DNA of 23,678 nucleotides, taken from assembly GCA_040081555.1 (NCBI GenBank), contig JBEBGG010000050.1:1-23678 (forward strand), read 5' to 3'. Under the pieces are notes generated by a model that ran no database searches, had not been told where the DNA came from, and saw nothing but the letters and a program-made list of their open reading frames with translations. Each line of letters opens with the position of its first letter. The stretch's first letter is position 1. Shown here piece by piece: positions 8,401-15,311 of this stretch. The position numbers and the translations under genes were made by a program. The DNA is from CADEEX01 sp040081555. GTDB lineage: Bacteria > Acidobacteriota > Vicinamibacteria > Vicinamibacterales > CAVVIG01.

Positions 8401-8801
8401 GGGAACTTGATGAGAAAGGGATCGCCTACGAATACCTGGACGGCAAGACACGCGACCGTGATCGGCGCGTCGCCCGGTTCCAGACGGATCCGAACTGCCC
8501 GTTGTTTCTCATTAGCCTGAAAGCCGGCGGGCTCGGCCTGAACCTGACCGCCGCGGACTATGTGTTTCTGCTCGACCCGTGGTGGAACCCGGCGGTGGAA
8601 GCCCAGGCCATCGATCGAAGCCACCGCATCGGGCAAACGCGCCATGTCTTTGCGTACCGACTGGTAGCGAAAGACACGGTGGAAGAGCGTGTGCTCGAGC
8701 TGCAACAGCGAAAGAAGACAGTGGCCGACGCGATTCTCACGGAAAACAACGCCGTGGTGAAGAACCTGACGCGAGAAGACCTCGCGCTGCTGCTGTCGTA
8801 A
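5493..8801 (+). CDS. SNF2-family DEAD/DEAH ATPase with N-terminal SWIM zinc finger
   Basis: The 1102-residue protein starts with a SWIM zinc-binding motif (C63, C65, C75, H77 in CTCPHFSDRLQACKHIW), used for nucleic-acid or protein contact. A long middle region (about 130-640) of the bacterial SNF2-associated type follows. The Swi2/Snf2 motor then carries Walker A (DDMGLGKT, about 668-675), a DEAQ box (about 770), LSGTPVENR, FILRRTKEQVATDLPAK, the C-lobe SLKAGGLGLNL and the arginine-finger block DRSHRIGQ. It is an ATP-driven DNA translocase acting on protein-DNA complexes; the cellular role of bacterial SWIM-SNF2 proteins is not well defined. It is monocistronic, divergent from the glycan operon, and ends 3 bp from the convergent acs stop. 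No clear promoter or ribosome-binding site was found before the ATG. Confidence 0.95.
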   Translation: MTLARALAPDITPTSRASGEAYFASGAVRQLAQTESGATAIVRGGDDYVVTLEAARGSVHGSCTCPHFSDRLQACKHIWAVVLACDARGIRVLPQNVNPKDVLFEPIALGQDDDDRVVPETTVRPRGVAASWYARPTVPGRGVTTPPEWEQSLASIRSGHGAPASLQGDPFRGQLLYVIDLAASQSAKAVVLHVMLQERKKNGDWGVPKNARLFANTLRTVPAEDRALVERLVGGRAAQAYGWQPDQYEIPSARHLSGWLALELLPLVCATGRCRLAATQYAGARPQDTVLTPLKWDAGDPWSGHVRVRRDDDDGHYVVDGEMRREAETLPLSNIVLLLDEGLLLTWTTAARCETGSEIGWMRELRLRTRITVPLDQVHHLRGTLLHAPPPRADFPPELRTEIRHVTPTPRLVLVAALPPQPPQGTLSFNYDGAVIAETDPAALITTATPGVVVERDQAVEDDARAQLTSLGIRQSLYLPGRPYVLPGTATLSAIVTHLLSEGWQVERAGQAFRLPDSSLSLHVSSGIDWFDVDGHAGFGGERVGLPTLLAAIDRGDESIPLADGSIGLMPDHWRQQYAAFGLGQKHDGLLRFAPTQMALLDALLAERPSVSWDETFARARQRMLESIAIHAMDPPASFVGVLRGYQREGLGWLTHLQTMGFGGCLADDMGLGKTVMVLALLEQRRTQREAAGESIRPSLVVAPRSVIFNWAQEAARFAPGLRVLDYSTAARRGADARVATHDLVLTTYGALRKDAPRLAGHQFDYLVLDEAQTIKNASTVTAKAARLLNADHRLALSGTPVENRLADLWSIFEFLNPGLLSNATRFTRSLDRPDAGEEQLRVLGKGLRPFILRRTKEQVATDLPAKVEQTLFCELDTEQRTLYDELRDHYRRRLLAPKAGWERSKLQVLEALLRLRQAACHPALVDPKHSTSSSAKLDLLVPRLVELVDDGHKTLVFSQFTSYLALLRRELDEKGIAYEYLDGKTRDRDRRVARFQTDPNCPLFLISLKAGGLGLNLTAADYVFLLDPWWNPAVEAQAIDRSHRIGQTRHVFAYRLVAKDTVEERVLELQQRKKTVADAILTENNAVVKNLTREDLALLLS

Positions 8802-8804
8802 GCG

Positions 8805-10766
8805 TCAGCCTTCCTGATCCTCGTACTGCGTCTTGAGGCGCGCCACCACACTCGGGTCGGCCAGCGTGGTCGTATCGCCAAGCGCTTTGCCTTCAGCAAT
8901 GTCGCGCAGCAGCCGACGCATGATCTTGCCGGAGCGCGTCTTGGGCAGGTCTGCCGAAAACAGAATGTCGTCCGGCCTGGCGATCGCGCCGATCTTCTTG
9001 GCGACGTGGGCCTTCAGTTCGTCGGCGTGCGCCTTTGATGGCGCGTGCCCTTCCTTGAGGGTGACAAACGCGGCCACGGCCTGTCCCTTGATCTCGTGGG
9101 CGCGGCCGACCACTGCCGCCTCCGCCACGCTCGGGTGATCCACCAGCGCGCTCTCCACTTCCATCGTGCCGATGCGATGGCCAGCCACGTTCAGCACATC
9201 ATCCACACGACCGAGCAACCAGAAGTTGCCGTCTGCATCACGCTTGGCGCCATCGCCGGTGACGTACATGCTGGTGCCCCACTTGTTCCAGTACTGGGTC
9301 ACGTAGCGATCGGGATCCCCATAGATGCCTCGGAGCATCGCCGGCCACGGGCGCGTGAGCGCCAGCAACCCACCGCCAGCACCCTCAACCAGCACGCCTT
9401 TTTCGTTGCGGATCTCCGCCTTGATGCCAGGAAACGGCCGACCCGCTGAGCCGGGACGTAGAGTCGAGACCCCGGGCAGTGGCGTGATCATGATGGCGCC
9501 GGTTTCGGTCTGCCACCACGTGTCGACCACCGGGCAGCGCTCGCCACCGATCACCTTGTAGTACCAGATCCATGCTTCGGGGTTGATGGGTTCACCCACG
9601 GACCCAAGCAGACGGAGTGAGGACAGGTCGTGGCGTCCCGGCCACTCAATACCCCACTTCATGAAGGCGCGAATCGCCGTCGGTGCCGTGTAGAACACGG
9701 TAACGCCGTACTTCTCGATGAGGGACCAGAAGCGATCTTTATCCGGCCAGTCTGGCGCGCCCTCGTACATCAGCACCGTAGCGCCATTGGCGAGCGGGCC
9801 ATAGACCACGTAGCTGTGTCCTGTCACCCAGCCGAGATCTGCCGTACACCAATAGACGTCGTCATCTTTCAGGTCAAACACCAGCTTGGTCGTGGCATAC
9901 GCTCCGGTGAGATAGCCGCCGGTGGTGTGGACGATCCCTTTGGGCTTACCGGTCGTGCCAGATGTGTAGAGGATGTAGAGCATGTCCTCTGCATCCATCG
10001 GCTCCGGTGCGCAGGTCAGGGGCGCCTCGCGCATCAGCTCGTGGTACCAGAGGTCGCGCCCGGCGTGCATCGACACGCCCTGCTCGCCTGGGACACCACG
10101 CTGCACGACGAGCACGTGCTCGATGGTCGGCGTTGCCGCCACCGCCTCGTCGGCGACCTGTTTCAACTGCACGACCTGACCACGACGATAACCACCGTCA
10201 GCCGTGATCAGCAGACGTGCGCCCTGATCATTGATACGGTCGCGCAGTGACTCCGCGCTGAAGCCGCCGAAGACCACGCTATGCACGGCGCCGATGCGGG
10301 CGCAGGCAAGCATCGCGATAGCGAGCTCGGGAATGAGCGGCAGATAGAGCGCTACGCGGTCACCCTTGCCGATGCCGAGCCCCCTGAGGACGTTGGCGCA
10401 CTGTGACACCTCGCGCAGGAGGTCGTGGTACGTCAGGGTCCGGCGGTCGCCCGGTTCACCTTCCCAGATGATCGCGGCCTTATTGCGGCGCGCACCTCGA
10501 ACGTGCCTGTCGATGCAATTGACGCTGGCATTCAGCTTGCCGCCGACGAACCACTTCGCGTGGGGTGGCTGCCAGTCGAGCACTTGCGTCCAAGGCGACA
10601 TCCACTCGAGTTCTGACGCGAATCCGGCCCAGAAGGCGTCCGGGTCCCGTTCGGCCTCGGCGTAGATGTCAGCGCTCCGGACATGCGCGCGAGCCTGGAA
10701 TTCCGGAGGCGGGGGAAACGCGCGATCCTCGCGGAGCAGGTTGTCGAATTCGGCAGGATTGGACAT
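8805..10766 (-). CDS. acs: Acetyl-CoA synthetase (AMP-forming)
   Basis: The 653-residue enzyme activates acetate with ATP to acetyl-AMP and transfers it to CoA in the cytoplasm. It has the full-length bacterial Acs layout: an N-terminal Acs block (FWAGFASELEWMSPW), the P-loop YILYTSGTTGKPKG, the WWQTETG motif, the hinge region VTGDGAKRDADG, and the C-terminal PKTRSGKIMRRLLR with the reversible acetylation lysine at about residue 614. The length equals the family norm. It follows ino1 on the same strand after a 60-nt gap. No Shine-Dalgarno precedes the ATG, but TAGAAT lies 10 nt upstream, so a near-leaderless transcript of its own is possible. Confidence 0.97.
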   Translation of the reverse strand: MSNPAEFDNLLREDRAFPPPPEFQARAHVRSADIYAEAERDPDAFWAGFASELEWMSPWTQVLDWQPPHAKWFVGGKLNASVNCIDRHVRGARRNKAAIIWEGEPGDRRTLTYHDLLREVSQCANVLRGLGIGKGDRVALYLPLIPELAIAMLACARIGAVHSVVFGGFSAESLRDRINDQGARLLITADGGYRRGQVVQLKQVADEAVAATPTIEHVLVVQRGVPGEQGVSMHAGRDLWYHELMREAPLTCAPEPMDAEDMLYILYTSGTTGKPKGIVHTTGGYLTGAYATTKLVFDLKDDDVYWCTADLGWVTGHSYVVYGPLANGATVLMYEGAPDWPDKDRFWSLIEKYGVTVFYTAPTAIRAFMKWGIEWPGRHDLSSLRLLGSVGEPINPEAWIWYYKVIGGERCPVVDTWWQTETGAIMITPLPGVSTLRPGSAGRPFPGIKAEIRNEKGVLVEGAGGGLLALTRPWPAMLRGIYGDPDRYVTQYWNKWGTSMYVTGDGAKRDADGNFWLLGRVDDVLNVAGHRIGTMEVESALVDHPSVAEAAVVGRAHEIKGQAVAAFVTLKEGHAPSKAHADELKAHVAKKIGAIARPDDILFSADLPKTRSGKIMRRLLRDIAEGKALGDTTTLADPSVVARLKTQYEDQEG

Positions 10767-10776
10767 AGCGTTGTCG

Positions 10777-10782
10777 ATTCTA
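10777..10782 (-). promoter_or_regulatory. Candidate -10 hexamer (TAGAAT) of acs
   Basis: TAGAAT on the minus strand ends 10 nt before the acs ATG. Initiation about 7 nt downstream would leave a leader of only about 3 nt, consistent with the missing Shine-Dalgarno. No good -35 is evident. Confidence 0.35.
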
Positions 10783-10827
10783 GATGCGGGAAGTTGGAAA
10801 AGAAAAGGTTGGCACCACGCCCCGACG

Positions 10828-12141
10828 TCAGTCGTAGTACTCGCGCCCGAGGTGCGTGATGAGCTCTTCGCCCTTCAAGTAGCGGAGCGTGTTCTTCAGC
10901 TTCATCAACTGAATAAAGAGATCGTGCTCCGGGTAGACCTCGGGGGCGTGCATCGGCGCCTTGTAGTAGAACGACAGCCATTCCTGGATGCCGTGCAGCT
11001 TGGCGCGCTTGGCGAGGTCGAGGAACAAGGCCGAGTCGAGCACAATCGGCGCGGCCAGGATCGAGTCGCGGCAGAGGAAGTTGATCTTGAGCTGCATCGG
11101 GTAGCCGAGCCAGCCCACGAGGTCGATGTTGTCCCAGCCCTCTTTGTTGTCGCCGCGCGGCGGGTAGTAGTTGATGCGCACGACGTGCGACAGATCCTTG
11201 TAGAGATCCGGGTAAAGATGAGGCTGGAAAATGTAGTCGAGCGCCGACTTCTTGCTCTCTTCCTTCGTCTTGAAGGACTCGGGATCGTCCAGCACTTCGC
11301 CGTCGCGATTGCCGAGAATGTTGGTGGAGTACCAACCCCTGACGCCAAGCAGGCGCGCCTTCAGGCCAGGCGCGATGACCGTCTTGATTAGCGTCTGCCC
11401 GGTCTTCATGTCGTTACCGCAGATCGGCGAGCCGTTCTTGTTGGCCAGCTCGATCATCGCCGGGATATCGGCCGTGAGGTTCGGCGCGGCGTTGCCAAAC
11501 GGAATGCCTTCCTTGAGCGCGGCGTAGGCGTACACCATGCTCGACGGAATCGCATCGTCACTGGCCTCGAGGCCCTTCTCGAAGGCGGCGAGCGACTGAT
11601 GCACCGGCCCTTCCTTCATGAAGACTTCGGTGCTGCCGCACCACATCATGACGAGGCGGTCGCAGTGATGCGTCGCCTTGAAGTGGCGGATGTCGGCAAT
11701 CAACTGTTCGGCGAGATCCTTCTTGTTCTTGCCCTTCTTGACGTTCGGGCCGCTGAGGCGTTTGACGTAGCGCTGATCGAAGACCGCCGGCATCGGTTTG
11801 ATGGCCTCGAGCTCAGGGCGGATGGCGTCAAGCAGCGACCGCTCGAGCACGCCGGCCGTGCAAGCAGCAGCGTAGACGTCTTCATCGAAGATGTCCCAGC
11901 CGCCGAAGACGATGTCGTCTAGCGAGGCGAGCGGGACAAACTCATTGATTTTGGGAGACTTGTTGTCGGTCCGCTTACCGAGACGGATCGTGCCCATCTG
12001 GGTGAGCGAGCCGATCGGCTTGGCGAGACCCTTGCGAATGGCGATGACACCGGCGATGGTGGTGGTGCTGACGGCGCCGAGACCAACGAGCAGGATGCCG
12101 AGTTTCCCCTTTGCGGGAGCGATTTCAACAGGTGTAGACAC
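10828..12141 (-). CDS. ino1: Inositol-3-phosphate synthase (myo-inositol-1-phosphate synthase)
   Basis: The 437-residue NAD-dependent enzyme converts glucose 6-phosphate to 1D-myo-inositol 3-phosphate, the entry step to inositol lipids and solutes. Visible family features are the N-terminal nucleotide-binding GLGAVSTT, the NGSPICGNDMKTGQT block, WYSTNILGNRDG, and the KKSALDY/INYYPPRGDNKEGWDN regions carrying active-site lysines and aspartates. The start is GTG at 12141, giving MSTPVEIAPAKGKLG; no other start fits between here and the divergent methyltransferase gene 27 bp away. There is no Shine-Dalgarno, and a TATAGT hexamer lies 8 nt before the start. Inositol synthesis is patchy in bacteria, so this suggests inositol-containing lipids or phosphoinositol headgroups in this organism; that link is inference. 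Confidence 0.96.
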   Translation of the reverse strand: MSTPVEIAPAKGKLGILLVGLGAVSTTTIAGVIAIRKGLAKPIGSLTQMGTIRLGKRTDNKSPKINEFVPLASLDDIVFGGWDIFDEDVYAAACTAGVLERSLLDAIRPELEAIKPMPAVFDQRYVKRLSGPNVKKGKNKKDLAEQLIADIRHFKATHHCDRLVMMWCGSTEVFMKEGPVHQSLAAFEKGLEASDDAIPSSMVYAYAALKEGIPFGNAAPNLTADIPAMIELANKNGSPICGNDMKTGQTLIKTVIAPGLKARLLGVRGWYSTNILGNRDGEVLDDPESFKTKEESKKSALDYIFQPHLYPDLYKDLSHVVRINYYPPRGDNKEGWDNIDLVGWLGYPMQLKINFLCRDSILAAPIVLDSALFLDLAKRAKLHGIQEWLSFYYKAPMHAPEVYPEHDLFIQLMKLKNTLRYLKGEELITHLGREYYD

Positions 12142-12168
12142 GACCGAAAACTATATCATCAACGGTCG
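12142..12168. promoter_or_regulatory. 27-bp divergent promoter with overlapping -10 hexamers (ino1 / methyltransferase)
   Basis: The spacer contains an AT-rich island. TATAGT on the minus strand (12155-12150) ends 8 nt before the ino1 GTG, and TATCAT on the plus strand (12154-12159) ends 9 nt before the methyltransferase ATG. The hexamers overlap by 2 bp, and neither gene has a Shine-Dalgarno. The two polymerases could not bind at once. Confidence 0.45.
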
Positions 12169-12732
12169 ATGGTCCTAGCCACCCGCAAGAGCAACCCCTA
12201 TCAACTGGTCGTCGGCATGAGCGGTCTCGCACTTGGCGACCGCTTCGTACAGATTGGCTGTGCCCACGGCGGGCGCCTTGGAGCGATGGCCGCACGGGTG
12301 GGGCTGTCAGGCCACGCCGCGGTGGTCGTGCCGGACGAGGCGACGGCCACCCGCGCCAGGAAAGGCGCGGAGGGTGCCGGGGTCTTCATCGAGATCAAAG
12401 TCGAGCCACTCGAGCGCCTGCCATTCGATGCGGGGACGTTCGAACTCGCGATCGTGGACGACACGGACGGACTCATGGCAACCATGCCTCCCCCGGCGCG
12501 TCTGCGGGTGCTCCAGGAGGCCTTGCGGGTGCTCGAGCCTGGAGGCCGCGCCCTGATCATCGGGACGCTCCCGGCGTCAGGCCTCGGAGCGCTCTTTGGC
12601 CGCGGCAGGAAAACGCCGCCACTCAACGCCGAACCGCTGCTCGCCGAGGCTGGCTTCCTGCTGACCCGCGTGCTTGGCGAGAGCGAGGGGCTGCGTTTCA
12701 CCGAGGCGGTCAAGCGCCGCGCAGGCGTGTGA
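12169..12732 (+). CDS. Class I SAM-dependent methyltransferase-like protein
   Basis: The 187-residue protein has a methyltransferase-11-like fold. Motif I is RFVQIGCAHGGRLGAMAARVG (about residues 25-45), a variant glycine-rich loop. An acidic strand follows (LPFDAGTFELAIVDDT, post-motif II/motif IV), then ALRVLEPGGRALIIG, the typical motif V/VI block. The ATG at 12169 is used because the sequence NPYQLVVGMSGLALGDRFVQIGC reads as one family-like N-terminus; ATG at 12220 is an alternative. The substrate is unknown. It overlaps the convergent heme A synthase fusion gene by 23 bp. Since motif I is degenerate, SAM binding should not be taken for granted. Confidence 0.72.
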   Translation: MVLATRKSNPYQLVVGMSGLALGDRFVQIGCAHGGRLGAMAARVGLSGHAAVVVPDEATATRARKGAEGAGVFIEIKVEPLERLPFDAGTFELAIVDDTDGLMATMPPPARLRVLQEALRVLEPGGRALIIGTLPASGLGALFGRGRKTPPLNAEPLLAEAGFLLTRVLGESEGLRFTEAVKRRAGV

Positions 12733-14257
12733 TCAGCATCGTCAACGTGGCCACCACCATACACGCCAGCAGCATGTGCAGGCCGACCAGCAGCGCCGGA
12801 ACACCGAGATGCGCCTGCGCGATGCCAAGAGCGATCTGACTGAATTCGAGCGCCAGCAGCCCAAGCGCCAGTGGACGCAGACGCGTCGCACCGGTCTGCT
12901 GCACGAGCCCAACCAACGCCGCCGTCAGTAACAGCATGACGTAGGCCGGGTAGCTGTGCAGGTGCTGCAGCAGCTCGACGTTGAGCCCGTTGCGCGGAGT
13001 CGCCGCATCGCCGGCATGTGGCCCGGCACCGGTGGTCACGACACCGAGCACCAAGGCGACTGCAGTAGCCAACACTACGGCATAGCCGAGAGAGACCAGC
13101 AGTGCCGGCACGCGGTCAGGACGGCCAGCCGTGTCCTGCGTCCGCGCCACGAACACGGCCGCAACACTGACCAACGCCGCCGACAGAAGGAAGTGCGCGC
13201 CGACCAGCCACGGATTGAGCCCGGTCAGGACCGTCAAGCCACCGAGTGCGGCCTGCGCGGGAATACCGGCGGCCAGAATCACCGCCGCGCGCCACAGGTC
13301 GGGCCGGCTGCGGCGCCAGTTCCACACCGCCAGCAACGCCAACACCGCCACCGCGGCCAGCACGAACGTCAGCATTCGGTTGCCAAACTCAATCGCGCCG
13401 TGAATGCCCTGCTCCGGCATGACGACAAAGGTGTCTGGCGTGCAGCGTGGCCAGGTTGGGCAGCCGAGCCCTGAGCCGGTAAGCCGCACCGCGCCACCGG
13501 TGCCGACAATGCCGATCTGCACGACGAGTGAGGCCCAGGCAATGCCCCGCACACCCGAATCAATCGGACCCGGCTCCTTCTTCAAGAACTCACGGGACTT
13601 CTGCCTCATCGCCCCATTCTCGAGAGACACCACTCCGTCAGAGTTCGAGCTGCTGACGAATTCAGCGGCGAAGGCGCGCCCGATGTCGTCCTGCTCAATG
13701 GTCCCGAACCGACCAGGAATCCGACGTCCCAACCACGCCGCATAACCCGGCGTATGGGCGTTGCCTCCGATGATGCCCGGGCGGAACAGCGCCAGGCGCT
13801 TGAACCCGATCGCTTGAACCGCTTCCTCCTTCAGGCCCATCACGCGCACATAGCGCACACGGCTTCTGGCGTTGCTTCCGACTGCGGAGAGCAGAGCGAA
13901 CTGCGCGATTCCGCCGGCGTGACAACCGTGGGCAAAACCACCGACCACGCCAATTTCGAGGGCCTTCAGCTCCTCGTCGGTCCAGCCCGCGCTGCCCTTA
14001 CCGACGCCCACGCACGATGCACCGTAGACAGGGTCGCCCTGCGCCACGAGGCTCTTGGCAAGCGCGGTCACGTCTGCCTGAAATTGAGGGGACGCTGTAT
14101 CGAACACCACCTGCCGTACACGAGGACCCAGGGCGGAAGCACTCGCCCTGCGATTGACCATCACCACTTCACGACAGGACGGCTCTGCAGCCAGCGCACG
14201 CACCACCGCAGCGCCTACCTGGCCTGTGCCGCCGATGATCAACACCCGAAATGCCAT
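12710..14257 (-). CDS. HTATIP2-like NAD(P)-binding protein fused to COX15/CtaA heme A synthase
   Basis: The single 515-residue frame joins two families. Residues 1-about 216 form an atypical short-chain reductase, with the dinucleotide loop GGTGQVG near the N-terminus, LLSAVGSNARS, YVRVMGLKEEAV (YxxxK-like) and LALFRPGIIGG. Residues about 217-515 form a CtaA heme A synthase with about eight membrane segments: GTGGAVRLTGSGLGCPTWPRC, HGAIEFGNRMLT, VGAHFLLSA, LQHLHSYPAYV and LHMLLACMV supply the conserved histidines. CtaA oxidises heme O to heme A for cytochrome oxidase. No stop separates the parts, but an in-frame ATG at 13609 preceded by GGGG could also start a stand-alone CtaA. ATG at 14257 is preferred because GAGGAA lies 4 nt upstream; the ATG at 14269 has no such site. 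Confidence 0.85.
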   Translation of the reverse strand: MAFRVLIIGGTGQVGAAVVRALAAEPSCREVVMVNRRASASALGPRVRQVVFDTASPQFQADVTALAKSLVAQGDPVYGASCVGVGKGSAGWTDEELKALEIGVVGGFAHGCHAGGIAQFALLSAVGSNARSRVRYVRVMGLKEEAVQAIGFKRLALFRPGIIGGNAHTPGYAAWLGRRIPGRFGTIEQDDIGRAFAAEFVSSSNSDGVVSLENGAMRQKSREFLKKEPGPIDSGVRGIAWASLVVQIGIVGTGGAVRLTGSGLGCPTWPRCTPDTFVVMPEQGIHGAIEFGNRMLTFVLAAVAVLALLAVWNWRRSRPDLWRAAVILAAGIPAQAALGGLTVLTGLNPWLVGAHFLLSAALVSVAAVFVARTQDTAGRPDRVPALLVSLGYAVVLATAVALVLGVVTTGAGPHAGDAATPRNGLNVELLQHLHSYPAYVMLLLTAALVGLVQQTGATRLRPLALGLLALEFSQIALGIAQAHLGVPALLVGLHMLLACMVVATLTMLITRLRGA

Positions 14258-14273
14258 TGGGTTCCTCATCGAT

Positions 14274-14279
14274 ACTGTA
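14274..14279 (-). promoter_or_regulatory. Candidate -10 hexamer (TACAGT) for the reductase-CtaA gene
   Basis: TACAGT on the minus strand would start transcription at about 14267, giving a leader of about 10 nt that contains the GAGGAA ribosome-binding site (14267-14262) before the ATG at 14257. A -35 is not clear. Confidence 0.35.
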
Positions 14280-14284
14280 CCCGC

Positions 14285-14361
14285 TCGTCTCCAGGGCGAA
14301 GCGCAGACGGTGCGCCGAGAAGGGAGCTATAGGCCACCGCCGGCGCATCCGCTGGAGACGA
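14285..14361 (-). repeat. Nested inverted repeats between the SDR and reductase-CtaA genes
   Basis: A perfect 10-bp outer pair (14285-14294 with 14352-14361, arm TCGTCTCCAG) encloses a perfect 7-bp inner pair (14311-14317 with 14341-14347, arm TGCGCCG). An RNA from either strand could fold into a long interrupted stem of about 77 nt. There is no T-run after it, so it is not a standard terminator. It lies just downstream of the SDR stop and just upstream of the candidate promoter of the next gene. Confidence 0.55.
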
Positions 14362-14391
14362 TGCCACCTAGTAGGGCGGACGCGGCGGCGG

Positions 14392-15162
14392 CTAGCGCAG
14401 GCAGGTGAGATGGCGGCCGCCGTCCACTGGGATCGTCTCGCCCGTCATCCAGCCGGACTTCTCTGACGAGGCCAGGAACAGAATCACTTCAGCCACTTCC
14501 TCAGGCTGGCCCGGGCGCCCGAGCGGATGCGTTTCAGTCGACCGCTGCAGGAACGCAGCGTAGGCCTCCGGGTTCATGCCGCCCCGCGTGTGCAGGTTGG
14601 TGACGGTCACACCAGGGTTCACGGCGTTGACACGGACGCCATGCGGCGCCATCTCCAGGGCCGCACAGCGCGTGAGCTGGTCCATGCCGCTCTTGCTCAC
14701 GCAATAGGCGAGCACGCCCGCAAACGACCGCAACCCATTCACGCTCGAGACATTCACCACGTTGCCTTTGCGCGCCTTCAGCTGGGGAATGGCCTCACGC
14801 ATCAGCCTGAAGGGCCCGCGAAGGTTGATGGCCATCATCTGGTCCCAGGCCGCGTCACTGGTCGATTCGATGTTGCCAGTGGCGATCACGCCCGCGGCAT
14901 TCACCAGCACGTCGATGCCGCCAAAGGCTTCCACGGCGGCTCCCACAATCCGCCCCGGGGCGTCGCTGCTTGTGACGTCCACCGCACAGAAGATCGCACG
15001 GCCTCCGCTGGCGTCGATCTCGCCCTTGAGCCGGATCAGCGCTTCAGCGGTCCGGCCCACGAGCACGACGGAGCCACCCTGGGCTGCGAACTGGAGGGCG
15101 GCGGCACGGCCAATACCGCTCGTGGCGCCTGTGACAACAATGGCCTTGTTCGAAAAAGACAT
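14392..15162 (-). CDS. Short-chain dehydrogenase/reductase (classical SDR)
   Basis: The 256-residue NAD(P)-dependent oxidoreductase has the TGATSGIG cofactor loop (T11-G18), NAAG, the catalytic serine in VNVSSVNG, YCVSK (the YxxxK pair), and the C-terminal substrate loop ending MTGETIPVDGG. The VGRT sequence after the second strand leaves the choice between NAD and NADP open. It resembles the FabG/3-oxoacyl reductase branch, but most such genes act on unknown alcohols or ketones. The ATG at 15162 is chosen because MSFSNKAIVVTGA fits the family N-terminus; the frame runs further upstream without homology. There is no Shine-Dalgarno, and TACACT lies 7 nt upstream. Confidence 0.92.
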   Translation of the reverse strand: MSFSNKAIVVTGATSGIGRAAALQFAAQGGSVVLVGRTAEALIRLKGEIDASGGRAIFCAVDVTSSDAPGRIVGAAVEAFGGIDVLVNAAGVIATGNIESTSDAAWDQMMAINLRGPFRLMREAIPQLKARKGNVVNVSSVNGLRSFAGVLAYCVSKSGMDQLTRCAALEMAPHGVRVNAVNPGVTVTNLHTRGGMNPEAYAAFLQRSTETHPLGRPGQPEEVAEVILFLASSEKSGWMTGETIPVDGGRHLTCLR

Positions 15163-15169
15163 GGCCCGT

Positions 15170-15175
15170 AGTGTA
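15170..15175 (-). promoter_or_regulatory. Candidate -10 hexamer (TACACT) of the SDR gene, possibly leaderless
   Basis: TACACT ends 7 nt before the SDR ATG with no ribosome-binding site between, so the transcript would begin at or near the start codon. No convincing -35 is seen. Confidence 0.35.
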
Positions 15176-15210
15176 CGGCCACTGTCCGTCGCAGAGCACA
15201 CACCGTGGCG

Positions 15211-15268
15211 GCAGGCGAGCCCGCCCAGCCGGAATGCCGGCAAAAGCCCGCGGGGGCCCCTCGCCTGC
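15211..15268. repeat. Inverted repeat pair with inner hairpin upstream of the VWA gene
   Basis: GCAGGCGAG (15211-15219) is perfectly complementary to CTCGCCTGC (15260-15268). Between them is a 5-bp hairpin with a 4-nt loop (15228-15232 with 15237-15241). The right arm ends two bases before the sigma-54-like site. It could be an operator dyad or an RNA fold. Confidence 0.4.
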
Positions 15269-15269
15269 G

Positions 15270-15285
15270 CGGCAAGTGTTTTGCC
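15270..15285 (+). promoter_or_regulatory. Sigma-54-like promoter of the VWA gene
   Basis: CGGCAAGTGTTTTGCC matches TGGCACGN4TTGCW at the invariant GG and GC with exact spacing, plus CA, G7 and TTGC; positions 1, 6 and 16 differ. Predicted initiation is near 15296, 16 nt before the ATG at 15312 and just before AGGA (15305-15308). The same bases form a 5-bp inverted repeat GGCAA/TTGCC, so a regulator site is an alternative. Confidence 0.45.
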
Positions 15286-15311
15286 TCCACACCTCCCGGC
15301 AACCAGGACGC

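Noticed and set aside
15171..15311. N-terminal extension of the VWA protein from the ATG at 15171
   Set aside because: It would place 47 arginine-rich residues before the signal peptide and translate through the inverted repeats and the sigma-54-like site; the ATG at 15312 has a ribosome-binding site.
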